A stretch of DNA of 64,000 bases from Fructobacillus cardui (GCF_023218935.1 NZ_JAJIAL010000006.1), one strand, 5' to 3'; shown: positions 17,576 to 26,389, counted from the stretch's first letter. Notes: generated by a model from the letters alone, not told the origin. A program made the numbers and translations.

Positions 17576-18469
17576 ATGTTATTTAAAGATGCACAGGTGA
17601 CAATCGATCCTGTTGAGGTACCTGATTACGTTGACCGTGTGATCAAAAATCAAAAGTACGGTTCAGAAGATTATCAGCTTTTCGATTTGTATCTACCAGC
17701 GGGTGACGGACCACACCCAATTATTTTGGATCTTCAAGGGGGTGGCTTAGTTCGAGGGGTGAAATCATCCTTTAAATTAGGGCCTTCATTGAAATTTGTT
17801 AAAGAAGGTTATGCCGTCATTTCAATGAACTATGCACTTATCACGACCAAATCATTTTCTTTTCCAAAACAAGTAGCAGAAATTCGAGCAGTTTTGGCAA
17901 AAGCTAAAAAAGATGCAGAAAAGTATCAGTTAGAAGCCAATAGTGTTGATTTAATCGGAGAATCTTCAGGCGCACAGCTGGCAATGCTGACAGCCGCATC
18001 CGTAACGGCCAAAGTGAAGTTAGGACGGATTGCAGCACCCGATGATTTAACTGATTTGCCAGAAATTAAACATGTAATTGCCAATTATGGACCTTATGAA
18101 TTTGACCAATTCGCCCAACAGTTTCAAGAAGAGGGCATTCAACCTAAATATGCCGAATCTGGTCAAGCAATTTCGTTTGAAGGATTAGCCTTAGCAGGTT
18201 TAGCAGTGGGTGGAAATCCAATCGGTGTTAGCCAGGCAAATCCAGCCAACTACTTCACTAAAAAGACGCCAGCTGTATTAGTCTATGCAGGCAGTGCTGA
18301 TCAAGTTGTACCTCATCAGCAAAGCCTTGATTTGATTGCTCGGTATCAGAAAAAGACAGAAAAAAAAGCCACCTGCCATATCATCTCAGGTGGCCACCAT
18401 GGTATTTTTGATTATGATACACCAGCTATTTACCAAGAAAAACTGGCTTTCTTGAAAGATAAAGATTGA
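17576..18469 (+). CDS. Alpha/beta hydrolase (BD-FAE/carboxylesterase-like)
   Basis: A 297-residue cytoplasmic alpha/beta hydrolase. LQGGG (53-57) takes the place of the HGGG oxyanion motif. GESSG holds the nucleophile Ser130, GSADQVVP carries the likely catalytic Asp and GGHHG the His. The start at 17576 follows AAAGGATGGGG; an in-frame upstream extension would translate through both parS sites and is rejected. The substrate is unknown; small acyl esters or peptides are plausible for the family. It converges on an FAD protein gene with a shared terminator. Confidence 0.88.
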   Translation: MLFKDAQVTIDPVEVPDYVDRVIKNQKYGSEDYQLFDLYLPAGDGPHPIILDLQGGGLVRGVKSSFKLGPSLKFVKEGYAVISMNYALITTKSFSFPKQVAEIRAVLAKAKKDAEKYQLEANSVDLIGESSGAQLAMLTAASVTAKVKLGRIAAPDDLTDLPEIKHVIANYGPYEFDQFAQQFQEEGIQPKYAESGQAISFEGLALAGLAVGGNPIGVSQANPANYFTKKTPAVLVYAGSADQVVPHQQSLDLIARYQKKTEKKATCHIISGGHHGIFDYDTPAIYQEKLAFLKDKD

Positions 18470-18497
18470 AACAACGGTTAAAAAGATTTTAGAACAT

Positions 18498-18533
18498 AAA
18501 AAGAAGGTAGGATTTAATTCCTACCTTCTTTTT
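18498..18533. terminator. Bidirectional terminator
   Basis: A perfect 14-bp stem AAAAAGAAGGTAGG / CCTACCTTCTTTTT with an 8-base loop. A/T runs on both sides let it serve both convergent genes. Confidence 0.93.
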
Positions 18534-20385
18534 ATTGGTTTAAAATTTGGTGAACGACGGTAGCTGCTTCAGTGAAAGCTATTGTTTGCACGTGTGGTCG
18601 GGGGATTACTGTGGTGAACCAACTTTGGCCTTCCAGAGGAACGCCAGTGACAAACAGGTTAGGAATTAACTGATTTTCCTTGTTATAAACCGTAAATGTT
18701 TTCAGATTAACTTTAATAGTATTGGCTAAAGGAGCAGTACCATCCTGGTTAATAATTCGATTATCACCAACAATTAAGCCGTGCTGACGGAGAGATTTTA
18801 GCAGCGGACTCTTAGCTGTGCGGAAATCAGGCCGGCCGAGTCGTGCCTCAATGAGGGCAGTCCCTTGATAATGTTCATCAAATTGGTCAGTTGCGGTAAA
18901 GAATTGTTGATCATGATCGACACTGAAATTTGGACCGGCAATAGTGACTTGTTTAGCTTCAATTAAGGCCAAAAGTTGCCGTGTTCGAATTAATGGCGGC
19001 CCAACCGATAGCTGTGTATCAAAAAGCTTGAAGTCAGTTAAGAGTTTTTGATAATCATCTTCATCAAAAAGACGGTCATTATAAAGTGTTCGTACAGTAC
19101 CACGAACATCACGAAGAATGTCATAGGCGCCTGTTAGGGGTGATTTATCATTACCTAGGGCGGCAGAATCAATATCTTCTTTTAAGTGTTGAACGAAGAA
19201 TTTCCGGAAAGCAGAAAGAGAAGTCACGTCACGGGAAGGGGTTGCTTCCTTTTCCCAAGAAATGTGCACATTTAATTTTAGATGAAACTTTTCGTTAACA
19301 TGCTGCCAATTTTTTGGATTTTCTAGAAAATCCAAAATTTCTTCTTTTTCTGTATCAGAAAGCTTATCAAGCAGGTTTACTTGGTTAGTTAGATACTTGT
19401 AGGTCATCTCTTGATCTAAGACATGGCGGAAAGTATTGTAGGGTAGGTGACCACCGCAATCTTTCGCAATGCGCTGCATGCGTTCGAGCGTGAAGAATCG
19501 TGGTTGATACAGCTCGTTTGCTCCTTTTTGATTAAGCCCATGTGCTCGAGGTGGAAGGCCAGATCCAGAACCAATGATCAAATGTGGCTCATGACCAGAT
19601 GGATGGTAAACAAGTGAACCATCTTTTTTAGTCAAAAAGGAACCACCTTTACCAGCTGTCAAAGACAGGAGATCATCAAAAAAGGAGAGACCAAGGCCTT
19701 GAACCAAAACAGTATCATTTTCGTTCAGGTTAGAAAAGTCATTTTCCGCCGGGTGAGAGGCAGGATAATAGTGAAAGCCTTTTTCTTTTGCAAACTTTTC
19801 CAAATCTTTCTTCTTTTCACTTAACTCGGCATCAAGGTGACCAAGTGCCAAGACGACTTTGTCAGCAAAAAAATGATTATAATCCGTAGTCGTGATGTTA
19901 AAACCTGGATTAGCCTCTAATAAACTTTTGACGGCGACCTGGTGAAAGCGTACGGAAAGGTTACTTGGGCAGTTTTTTAGAATTTCTTCAAAGAACCAAG
20001 CCGCATAGACACCCATTAAACCGCGGGAAGCATAGGCAGTCATTGATGTTAGTGATAAAACTTCCTCACGATAAGCCATTGGATATTCGTGATGTTGTTT
20101 TAAGAAGGCCAGGGCATAAGATTGGGCCCAAGTAAGCAGGTTTGGCGTTAAATCATCACCGCGACGTTGACCAATATCATAATCATTAAATAACGTCACC
20201 TGGTTAGGATTCGTATTCATTAAATAAGTTTGATTATTTTCAAAAAAAGGATTCCAAACGCGACCACCAACCGGGTAAGGGTCGAAAATATTAATTGTTA
20301 AGGCCTGGTTTGAATCAGCTTTTTGAATAAGGCGGTCGAGAATAGCAAGATTTCTCGGACCCGCTCCAATTAAAGCAATTTGCAT
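18532..20385 (-). CDS. FAD/NAD(P)-binding oxidoreductase-like protein
   Basis: A 617-residue protein beginning MQIALIGAGPRNLAILDRL with a dinucleotide-binding GxGxxN/G motif of the FAD_NAD_binding_9 (HI0933/YdhS-like) group. Further hints are FDPYPVGGRVWNP, DKVVLALGHLD and VQGLGLSFFDDLL. AGGAG 5 bases before ATG 20385 fixes the start; the longer ORF toward 20478 is an unlikely hydrophobic extension. The reaction is unknown. It lies on the strand opposite to its neighbours. Confidence 0.85.
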   Translation of the reverse strand: MQIALIGAGPRNLAILDRLIQKADSNQALTINIFDPYPVGGRVWNPFFENNQTYLMNTNPNQVTLFNDYDIGQRRGDDLTPNLLTWAQSYALAFLKQHHEYPMAYREEVLSLTSMTAYASRGLMGVYAAWFFEEILKNCPSNLSVRFHQVAVKSLLEANPGFNITTTDYNHFFADKVVLALGHLDAELSEKKKDLEKFAKEKGFHYYPASHPAENDFSNLNENDTVLVQGLGLSFFDDLLSLTAGKGGSFLTKKDGSLVYHPSGHEPHLIIGSGSGLPPRAHGLNQKGANELYQPRFFTLERMQRIAKDCGGHLPYNTFRHVLDQEMTYKYLTNQVNLLDKLSDTEKEEILDFLENPKNWQHVNEKFHLKLNVHISWEKEATPSRDVTSLSAFRKFFVQHLKEDIDSAALGNDKSPLTGAYDILRDVRGTVRTLYNDRLFDEDDYQKLLTDFKLFDTQLSVGPPLIRTRQLLALIEAKQVTIAGPNFSVDHDQQFFTATDQFDEHYQGTALIEARLGRPDFRTAKSPLLKSLRQHGLIVGDNRIINQDGTAPLANTIKVNLKTFTVYNKENQLIPNLFVTGVPLEGQSWFTTVIPRPHVQTIAFTEAATVVHQILNQ

Positions 20386-20590
20386 GGGGACTCCTGTATC
20401 AAGTAAAAATAAAAAGCCAATGATAAAGTAAGCGCAAGCTATGAAAATAAATTTTTGAAAAAAATAAGTTAGAAACATTACAACTAATGTGTCTAAAATT
20501 TATAATATTTCTTGAACTAATTCTACTCTAAATATGTTTGAAAAAAAAGGTGACTAATCAAAGTAAATCCCAAATAAAAAAGGAATTTGT

Positions 20591-20808
20591 TATAATAGAC
20601 CTATCATCTGTTGGCAAAAGTTTACTTCCATGGAAAAAGCAGAAAGTTAGCGGTCGCTGTAAGCTAACCCATTCTTAAACTGAGTTACACAACAGGAAAC
20701 GATGACGTCGAGTCGCGTTAAGACTAAATGAGTGGCCTTAAAGAGGCAATTTAGGTGGTACCGCGGACAATTCCGCCCTAATCAGTGATGATTAGGGCTT
20801 TTTTGTCC
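20591..20808 (+). promoter_or_regulatory. Tyrosine T-box leader of tyrS
   Basis: An extended -10 (TGTTATAAT, -10 at 20591-20596) is followed by a leader with the universal T-box AGGTGGTACCGCGG (20753-20766). A terminator GCCCTAATC / GATTAGGGC with six T lies at 20775-20804. A TAC at 20686-20688 (GAGTTACACAAC) is the candidate Tyr specifier codon. Uncharged tRNA-Tyr should bind the specifier and T-box and favour the antiterminator, raising tyrS expression. Confidence 0.95.
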
Positions 20809-20858
20809 TGATTTTTAGCTGAGACGGACTTGCCGGTAATCAAATGGAGGAAAGTAAA

Positions 20859-22106
20859 ATGAATTTTATTGAAGATTTGAAGTGGCGTGGGGCGTTAAAC
20901 CAGGTTACTGATGAAGAGGGGCTGTTGAAGGCAATGAAAGCCGGCCAAATCGGGGCGTATGTCGGCACTGATCCAACGGCCGACTCCCTGCACTTGGGAC
21001 ATTTGATTCCATTTATGGTTTTGAAGCGTTTCCAAAAAGCCGGTGGGAAAGCCGTGTTTATTGTTGGTGGGGCAACCGGATCAATTGGGGACCCTCGACC
21101 AACAATTGAACGTCAATTGCTATCAGAAGAACAGTTGAAAGTGAATGAAAAGGGCATTGCAGCTCAAGTGACTAAGTTATTTGGTTCCGACGATACAACA
21201 ATCGTTAATAATGCCGATTGGTTGAGCCCAATGACCTTGCCAGAATTTCTGCGAGATTACGGCAAGCTGTTCTCCGTTAATGTCATGCTAAAGAAGGATG
21301 TCGTTGCTTCTCGTTTGGAAACGGGTATTTCCTATACGGAATTTACTTACCAGATTTTACAAGCGATTGATTTCTTGCATCTTTGGCGCGAAGAAAATGT
21401 GCGTTTGCAAATCGGTGGTTCCGACCAGTGGGGGAACATCACTGCCGGTGTTGATTTGATTCATACGGTTGAAGGTTCCGATGCACCAGCTTTTGGATTG
21501 ACCATCCCATTGATGACGGATTCTACTGGAAAGAAGTTCGGAAAATCAGAAGGGAATGCCATTTGGTTGAACGCAGAAAAGACATCACCATATACGTTCT
21601 ACCAGTTCTGGTATAACCAGCGTGATGAAGACGTCGTAAAGTATCTAAAGTATTTCACGTTTTTGAGCCCCGAAGAAATTGCTGATTTGGAAAAGGAAGT
21701 TGCTGAAAATCCTGGTGCTCGTCTTGGCCAAAAGCGCTTAGCGAAAGAAGTGACAGCATTTGTTCATGGTCAAGCAGCCGTGGAAGAGGCAGAAGCGCTG
21801 TCCAAGGCATTGTTCTCGGGTGATGTTGCAGCACTTTCTGTCCAACAAATTCGCGATGTTTTTGCGGGTGTTCCAGGATTTGAAATAACTCATGCTAAGC
21901 AAAATGTAGTTGACTTCTTAGTTGACGCTGGCATTGAAAAGTCTAAGCGTCAGGCCCGTGAAGACGTGACGAACGGTGCGATTACTATTAATGGTCAAAA
22001 GGAAACAGACGTTGAAGCCGAAGTTGATCCAAGCGCCAATTATGATGGTCAATATATCTTAGTACGACGCGGTAAGAAGAAGTATTTCTTGGGAACGATT
22101 AAGTAA
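20859..22106 (+). CDS. tyrS: Tyrosyl-tRNA synthetase
   Basis: A 415-residue class I synthetase that charges tRNA-Tyr. The HIGH motif is HLGH (45-48), the KMSKS motif reads KFGKS, and the C-terminus carries an S4 domain (DFLVDAGIEKSKRQAREDVTNGAITING). GGAGG with 8-base spacing supports ATG 20859. It is preceded by a Tyr T-box. tRNA-Tyr is encoded at 37.2 kb. Confidence 0.98.
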   Translation: MNFIEDLKWRGALNQVTDEEGLLKAMKAGQIGAYVGTDPTADSLHLGHLIPFMVLKRFQKAGGKAVFIVGGATGSIGDPRPTIERQLLSEEQLKVNEKGIAAQVTKLFGSDDTTIVNNADWLSPMTLPEFLRDYGKLFSVNVMLKKDVVASRLETGISYTEFTYQILQAIDFLHLWREENVRLQIGGSDQWGNITAGVDLIHTVEGSDAPAFGLTIPLMTDSTGKKFGKSEGNAIWLNAEKTSPYTFYQFWYNQRDEDVVKYLKYFTFLSPEEIADLEKEVAENPGARLGQKRLAKEVTAFVHGQAAVEEAEALSKALFSGDVAALSVQQIRDVFAGVPGFEITHAKQNVVDFLVDAGIEKSKRQAREDVTNGAITINGQKETDVEAEVDPSANYDGQYILVRRGKKKYFLGTIK

Positions 22107-22120
22107 GAAAAGTGGATTAT

Positions 22121-22145
22121 AAAGCCTTGAGGGCCTTTTTTCTTT
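22121..22145 (+). terminator. Weak terminator after tyrS
   Basis: A short stem around AAAGCCTTGAGGGCC followed by a T run. The stem is imperfect, so termination may be partial. Confidence 0.5.
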
Positions 22146-22209
22146 TAAAAAAAATAAATAAAAAGAAATTTTTTCTTTAATTTTAGTTTAATCTCAATTT
22201 CCTATACTT

Positions 22210-22372
22210 ACATTATCGATATAGCGATATATCGGACATCAAAAACTTCATCTCGGCACATCTATAAATACTTCTCTCTAAACCTAATTTATACCTTCTC
22301 TCCCGTGCCGGGGTGGAGGTTCAGCAGATGGACGACCCCCTGATTTTTATCAGGGGGCCTTTTACTACCTGA
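22210..22372 (+). ncRNA. Candidate small RNA or cryptic leader with own terminator
   Basis: Between tyrS and an ABC operon lies a structured stretch. CTCGGCAC (22252-22259) pairs with GTGCCGGG (22305-22312, one G-T). TATAAAT (22263-22269) pairs with ATTTATA (22287-22293). The pyrimidine tracts ACTTCTCTCT and CCTTCTCTCCC could bind Shine-Dalgarno sequences. A terminator CCCCCTGAT / ATCAGGGGG with a short T run (22336-22363) closes it. Inside is GGAGG plus a 14-codon ORF MDDPLIFIRGPFTT (22328-22372) overlapping the terminator. No known RNA family is recognised. Confidence 0.45.
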
Positions 22373-22400
22373 AACTTTATTGGCGATGGGTGCTGGGCTT

Positions 22401-22428
22401 TTGAATGCGTGCGAGTCTTTGTTATAAT
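22401..22428 (+). promoter_or_regulatory. Promoter of BcrAB-like ABC operon
   Basis: TTGAAT (22401-22406), 16-bp spacer, TATAAT (22423-22428). Confidence 0.75.
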
Positions 22429-22438
22429 GGGCGCAGAG

Positions 22439-22510
22439 ACTGATTTTTGCGACAGTGTTAAAATTGTCAAAAACAGAGATCGGTAGCGCAAAAATTATCC
22501 TCAGATCAGT
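22439..22510 (+). promoter_or_regulatory. Closed structured 5' leader of ABC exporter operon
   Basis: The transcript should start near 22435 and fold at once. ACTGAT (22439-22444) pairs with ATCAGT (22505-22510) and TTTTGCG (22445-22451) with CGCAAAA (22487-22493), with an inner GACA/TGTC hairpin. The structure closes 10 bases before AAGGAG of the first gene. There is no terminator, so it may act on translation or RNA stability. It does not match a riboswitch I know. Confidence 0.5.
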
Positions 22511-22534
22511 ATCAAGACAAAGGAGACATAGTTA

Positions 22535-23446
22535 ATGTCATTACTAGAACTGCATCACGTGTCAAAGAACTTCGGTTCTTACCAGGCTTTGGATAACGTT
22601 TCGTTTTCCGTAGAACCTGGGCGAATTGTTGGGTTGATTGGTCCTAACGGGGCTGGGAAGTCGACAGCAATGCGCGCCATTACTGGATTAATGTCTTATA
22701 GCGATGGGGAAATCATTTTTGATGATGAACGCATCCGCTTTGCCAAGAATAAGTCATTGGCAAAGATGGGTAATTTGATTGAATATCCAGCAATTTATCC
22801 TAATTTCACTGCACGTGACCATATGACATACTATGCCATGGATGCCAAGGATCATGCAGACATCGATGAATTGATGAAGATTACTGGCATCGACGGCGAA
22901 AAGTTTGGTAAGCGCAAGGCAAAGAAGTTCTCATTGGGAATGAAGCAACGCCTTGGGATTGCCATCGCCTTAATCCGTAATCCAAAATTTGTTGTTTTGG
23001 ATGAACCAATGAACGGTTTGGATCCACAGTCTGTTCATGACATTCGTGCCTTGATTCGTTCACTAGCTGACAAGGGTGTAGCCTTCTTGATTTCTTCACA
23101 CTTGTTGGATGAATTGCAACGTTTGGCTGATGATGTTGTGATCATTAATAAGGGAAAAGTCTTACGTCGTGAAAAGATGGTGGATTTCTTGGCCGAAGGA
23201 AAGACCCAGGTTAAGGTTCAAACGAGTGATAATGATAAGATGTTGGCTGTAGCCAAGGCTGCGGGTTGGGATGCCTCAATGGGCGATGATCGTGTCTTGA
23301 TTGCTGTTCAGGGCGATGTGACAGCACAAAAGGTGCTGAAATTAGCCACTGATGAAGGGCTTGAAGTGACGGATATTCAAACGGGTCAAGGAAACTTGGA
23401 AGATCATTTGTTATCTGTATTGTCAACTGACGCCACTCGTGCCTAG
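22535..23446 (+). CDS. ABC-2 type exporter, ATP-binding protein (BcrA-like)
   Basis: A 303-residue ATPase with Walker A GPNGAGKST, signature FSLGMKQRLGIA, Walker B FVVLDEPMNGLDP and a C-terminal regulatory extension of about 90 residues, the pattern of bacitracin/lantibiotic-type exporters. AAGGAG precedes the ATG. It pairs with the permease 17 bases downstream. The substrate is unknown; peptide antibiotic or lipid export is typical of the family. Confidence 0.9.
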   Translation: MSLLELHHVSKNFGSYQALDNVSFSVEPGRIVGLIGPNGAGKSTAMRAITGLMSYSDGEIIFDDERIRFAKNKSLAKMGNLIEYPAIYPNFTARDHMTYYAMDAKDHADIDELMKITGIDGEKFGKRKAKKFSLGMKQRLGIAIALIRNPKFVVLDEPMNGLDPQSVHDIRALIRSLADKGVAFLISSHLLDELQRLADDVVIINKGKVLRREKMVDFLAEGKTQVKVQTSDNDKMLAVAKAAGWDASMGDDRVLIAVQGDVTAQKVLKLATDEGLEVTDIQTGQGNLEDHLLSVLSTDATRA

Positions 23447-23463
23447 TCAACGAAGGAGAATTC

Positions 23464-24252
23464 ATGTTTACGTTATTAAAGCAAGAAGCAATGAAGGCCT
23501 GGAAGCAAAACCGGGTCTATATCTGGGCGATTATCGCCTTTGTTCTACCAATTATTACTTTGACTAGTTTTGTTCCAATGGCTAGTCAGGCATCAGCATA
23601 TGGTTCCTTGGGTGGTTCAAGTATCATAATTACGATTGGAATGTTGGTCTTAACAGCCCTATCATTTACGCAGGAATTTACTTTTGGAACAATTCGTCCC
23701 TTATTGTCACGTCAGTATTCACGACTTCAAATCTTTTTAGCTAAGATTATTACGGTCATTGTTGAATACTTCCTCTTGATTGTTTTCTCACTCGCAGGAA
23801 CAGCGATTGGTCGGTTAATTTACCGGGCAATGCATGATGGCTCAACTGAAAAGGTTTACACCACTTATTACACAAGCCTTGATTGGAAGTCATTCTTATT
23901 TGCATTGTTGATGAGCTTTGTTGGTTCATTATTCTTAATGGCCATTGTTCTTTTGGTTTCAAACATCGCTAAGTCTTCTGCAGCAGCAATTTCTCTTGGA
24001 ATTGTGATGTCAGTTGCAACTAGTATCTTGTCAGCAGTGACTTCTTCATTGATTCAACTTTGGGCCCCATTAAAGTGGAATCCATTGACTGTTCAGAACG
24101 TTGTTTCTTACTACAGTGGTACTTCCGATTTTAATAAAAGCATCCAGTCCTACTTCGGCGCTGGTGCCTGGGTACTGTTCGTCGTTTATGGTGCCTATGT
24201 CTTGGTTATGTACGCCTTGGCTTATTGGATTTTTAACCGACGCTCTGTCTAA
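23464..24252 (+). CDS. ABC-2 type exporter, permease
   Basis: A 262-residue membrane protein with about six helices in ABC-2 arrangement, starting MFTLLKQEAMKAWKQNRVYIW. FTFGTIRPLLSRQYSRLQIFLAK resembles the conserved cytoplasmic loop of BcrB-like permeases. GAAGGAG precedes the ATG. It forms the membrane part of the exporter with the preceding ATPase. Confidence 0.88.
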   Translation: MFTLLKQEAMKAWKQNRVYIWAIIAFVLPIITLTSFVPMASQASAYGSLGGSSIIITIGMLVLTALSFTQEFTFGTIRPLLSRQYSRLQIFLAKIITVIVEYFLLIVFSLAGTAIGRLIYRAMHDGSTEKVYTTYYTSLDWKSFLFALLMSFVGSLFLMAIVLLVSNIAKSSAAAISLGIVMSVATSILSAVTSSLIQLWAPLKWNPLTVQNVVSYYSGTSDFNKSIQSYFGAGAWVLFVVYGAYVLVMYALAYWIFNRRSV

Positions 24253-24261
24253 TTTAAAAAT

Positions 24262-24289
24262 AAAAAAGACTGCTTCAGCAGTCTTTTTT
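24262..24289 (+). terminator. Terminator of ABC exporter operon
   Basis: A perfect 12-bp stem AAAAAAGACTGC / GCAGTCTTTTTT with TTCA loop. Confidence 0.93.
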
Positions 24290-24369
24290 AGTACATACAT
24301 GCGAATAATTCTAAAAACAAGTCTTTTCTTTCTGTTTGGCTTTGATAAAATAGGGTTAGGAGAAATCTT

Positions 24370-24672
24370 ATGTCAAGAAAACCACCAGCATATAATGACA
24401 AGCAACGGATTTTACGTCTTTATTCCGTCCTGATTTCCAAGCAATCAATGGGCGTAGATGAAATCGAAAACCTCTTTTTCGTTGGTCGCAAGACCGTTCA
24501 GCGTGATATTGCCGCGATTCGTGAGTTTCTGGCGGACTTGCAGGTCGAAGATGAGGTTAAATCAGAAATCATCTTTGATCGCAAAAGTAAAAAGTACCGA
24601 TTAACCGAGCGAGAACATCTTTTTGAGGTTTTTGATCGGATTAATACTAATGGATCTGGAATGGAATTTTAA
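24370..24672 (+). CDS. HTH (HTH_11/DeoR-like) DNA-binding protein
   Basis: A 100-residue protein that is almost only a winged-helix domain: RILRLYSVLISKQSMGVDEIENLFFVGRKTVQRDIAAIREFL. The QRDI recognition-helix pattern is shared with WYL and DeoR regulators. The effector (WYL or sugar) domain is missing, so it is either a stand-alone binder or a shortened regulator. It may act on the neighbouring ABC exporter, but nothing in the sequence proves this. Confidence 0.8.
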   Translation: MSRKPPAYNDKQRILRLYSVLISKQSMGVDEIENLFFVGRKTVQRDIAAIREFLADLQVEDEVKSEIIFDRKSKKYRLTEREHLFEVFDRINTNGSGMEF

Positions 24673-24917
24673 AAAGTAAAAAGTGATTCGTCCCTCAAGA
24701 TAAGGGGAGGTCACTGAATAGCCTTTAGGACTGATGCCCGATATTTAATCGGTCTTAGTCCTTTTACTTTGCTCTCGAGATCCGAGACCATGGAAAACTT
24801 GATGATAGAAGTTATATTACTGAGTTTCTTTTTGTAGTCATTCGAAATAAGATAGACAATCATCAATATTTTAATAGTTTATATGAAAAGAAGTGATTTT
24901 AAGATAGTGGGGGTTTA
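24673..24917 (+). terminator. Double hairpin and gene-free gap
   Basis: After the HTH gene there is a hairpin AGTGA..TCCCT / AGGGGA..TCACT (24680-24714). A second, terminator-like hairpin AGGACT / AGTCCT with inner CCGAT/ATCGG is followed by TTTT (24727-24768). The rest to 24917 is AT-rich with no clear gene; only a weak GTGGGGG SD precedes the next ORF. Confidence 0.6.
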
Positions 24918-25493
24918 ATGAAAAAAATTGTTGTTGTGCTAACCATGATTGTACTGACATGTGGGACTGTTCTTTTTGCTATTGGCAATGCAAAGAATGC
25001 AAAAAAGGTTGTATCTTCTGTAGCCAATTCAAGCAGTGTATCCCCAGTTTCCTCTGCGGATAATGCTAGCAGTACTGGAAATAGCGTGAGTGCTGGCGAA
25101 TCTTCCGCATCTTCGACGGCAAATGTCAGCAGTGCTGGAGAGGCCACGAGTGTCAGTGGTGGATCTTCTGCATCTTCGACGGCCAATGCCAGCAGTACTG
25201 GAAATAGTGCAAGTGCAGGTGAATCAAACGCCTCAGATGTACCATCAGCAACCATAGAGGGCCAAGGGCATGCCGTTAGCAATGGTCAGGATGCGGTTGA
25301 TGTTATTAAGGAAGCTTATAAGTCAGTTGGATCAGACTTAAATGCTTTGGAATTTGATGTATTCAATGATGAAAGTAATCCAAAAGATTTCATTGTCAAG
25401 TTGATTATTAAAGCTTATCGGTTGGATGGAGGCACAGGTACAGCGGGTCTTTATCGGGTGGAGCCTTCAGGACATTACACATCGATTACTTAA
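24918..25493 (+). CDS. Secreted or anchored Ser/Ala-rich repeat protein, unknown
   Basis: A 191-residue protein with an N-terminal hydrophobic segment (about 4-22) and a low-complexity Ser/Ala/Gly/Asn stretch (about 34-108) built from degenerate repeats such as ASSTGNSxSAGESSASSTANxSS. A folded-looking C-terminal part follows (NGQDAVDVIKEAYKSVGSDLNALEFDVFNDESN...YRLDGGTGTAGLYRVEPSGHYTSIT). A Cys at residue 15 does not form a good lipobox. The Ser-rich part is probably a wall-spanning linker. No family recognised; the SD is weak. Confidence 0.7.
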   Translation: MKKIVVVLTMIVLTCGTVLFAIGNAKNAKKVVSSVANSSSVSPVSSADNASSTGNSVSAGESSASSTANVSSAGEATSVSGGSSASSTANASSTGNSASAGESNASDVPSATIEGQGHAVSNGQDAVDVIKEAYKSVGSDLNALEFDVFNDESNPKDFIVKLIIKAYRLDGGTGTAGLYRVEPSGHYTSIT

Positions 25494-25520
25494 AATCGTC
25501 TAGACAAATTCTGGTAAATA

Positions 25521-25551
25521 AAAAAGCTCCGAATCACAATCGGAGCTTTTT
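25521..25551 (+). terminator. Terminator of Ser-rich protein gene
   Basis: A perfect 12-bp stem AAAAAGCTCCGA / TCGGAGCTTTTT. Confidence 0.93.
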
Positions 25552-25633
25552 AAGAAAACATGTCTTCTTTTTATTTTTGATGTAGTGAGTACCAATCAAA
25601 ATGGTTATTACTGATTATTTGTGAAGCCTCATT

Positions 25634-26389
25634 TTAGTGAACAAAGTATTCGAGGAGGTCCTCTTCACTGAGGTCTTTTTTTTCTTGGTCTTTAATGTCT
25701 AAGACAATTTTACCAGCGTTTAAGACAATCAAGCGATTGCCATAGGTGAGGGCGTCCGCCAAATTATGGGTAATCATCAACGCCGTTAGGTGATTATCGA
25801 CGACCTGATGGTTTGTGGCATCCATTAGTTGTGCAGAGGTCTTGGGATCTAAGGCGGCTGTATGCTCGTCTAAGAGCAGAAGCTCTGGCTTAACCTGAAT
25901 GGCCATCAGAAAGGATAGTGCTTGTCGTTGCCCCCCAGAAAGGGAACCAGCAGCTGTCTGCAAGCGATCTTCAAGGTTGTTGCCCATCTTTTTCGTGATT
26001 TCATGATAAAAATCCAGTTTTTGGCTGGTAAGGTGACGGTTTCTTAATGTCCGTCTTGAACCACGCTTCTCAGCCAAGAGGAGGTTTTCAGCAACCGTCA
26101 TCCGGGGTGCTGTTCCCATCTTTGGGTCCTGGAAAACACGAGCCAGAAAGGTGGTTCGCTTAACTGCTGGCAGAGAGGTAATGTCTTTACCTTGATAGTA
26201 GACAGCTCCGGAACTAAGTGCGAGATCACCAGAAATGGCGTTGAATAAAGTCGACTTCCCAGCCCCATTGGTCCCTAAGACAGTGATAAAATCACCGGGA
26301 TAAATTTCTAGGTTGAGCTGCTTTAAAATTTCGGTTTGATTGCTGACGGTAACGGTTGCATCTTTTAGTGTAATCACGGGTTTAGTCAT
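25634..26389 (-). CDS. Tryptophan-type ABC transporter, ATP-binding protein (TrpZ-like)
   Basis: A 251-residue ATPase with Walker A GTNGAGKST, signature LSGGQRQALSF and Walker B LLLLDEHTAALDP. It is the last gene of the binding protein-permease-ATPase operon and overlaps the permease by 8 bases. The group (with an ABC_sub_bind binding protein) is the TrpXYZ family of Lactobacillales. The Trp-rich leader peptide upstream supports tryptophan as substrate. Confidence 0.9.
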   Translation of the reverse strand: MTKPVITLKDATVTVSNQTEILKQLNLEIYPGDFITVLGTNGAGKSTLFNAISGDLALSSGAVYYQGKDITSLPAVKRTTFLARVFQDPKMGTAPRMTVAENLLLAEKRGSRRTLRNRHLTSQKLDFYHEITKKMGNNLEDRLQTAAGSLSGGQRQALSFLMAIQVKPELLLLDEHTAALDPKTSAQLMDATNHQVVDNHLTALMITHNLADALTYGNRLIVLNAGKIVLDIKDQEKKDLSEEDLLEYFVH

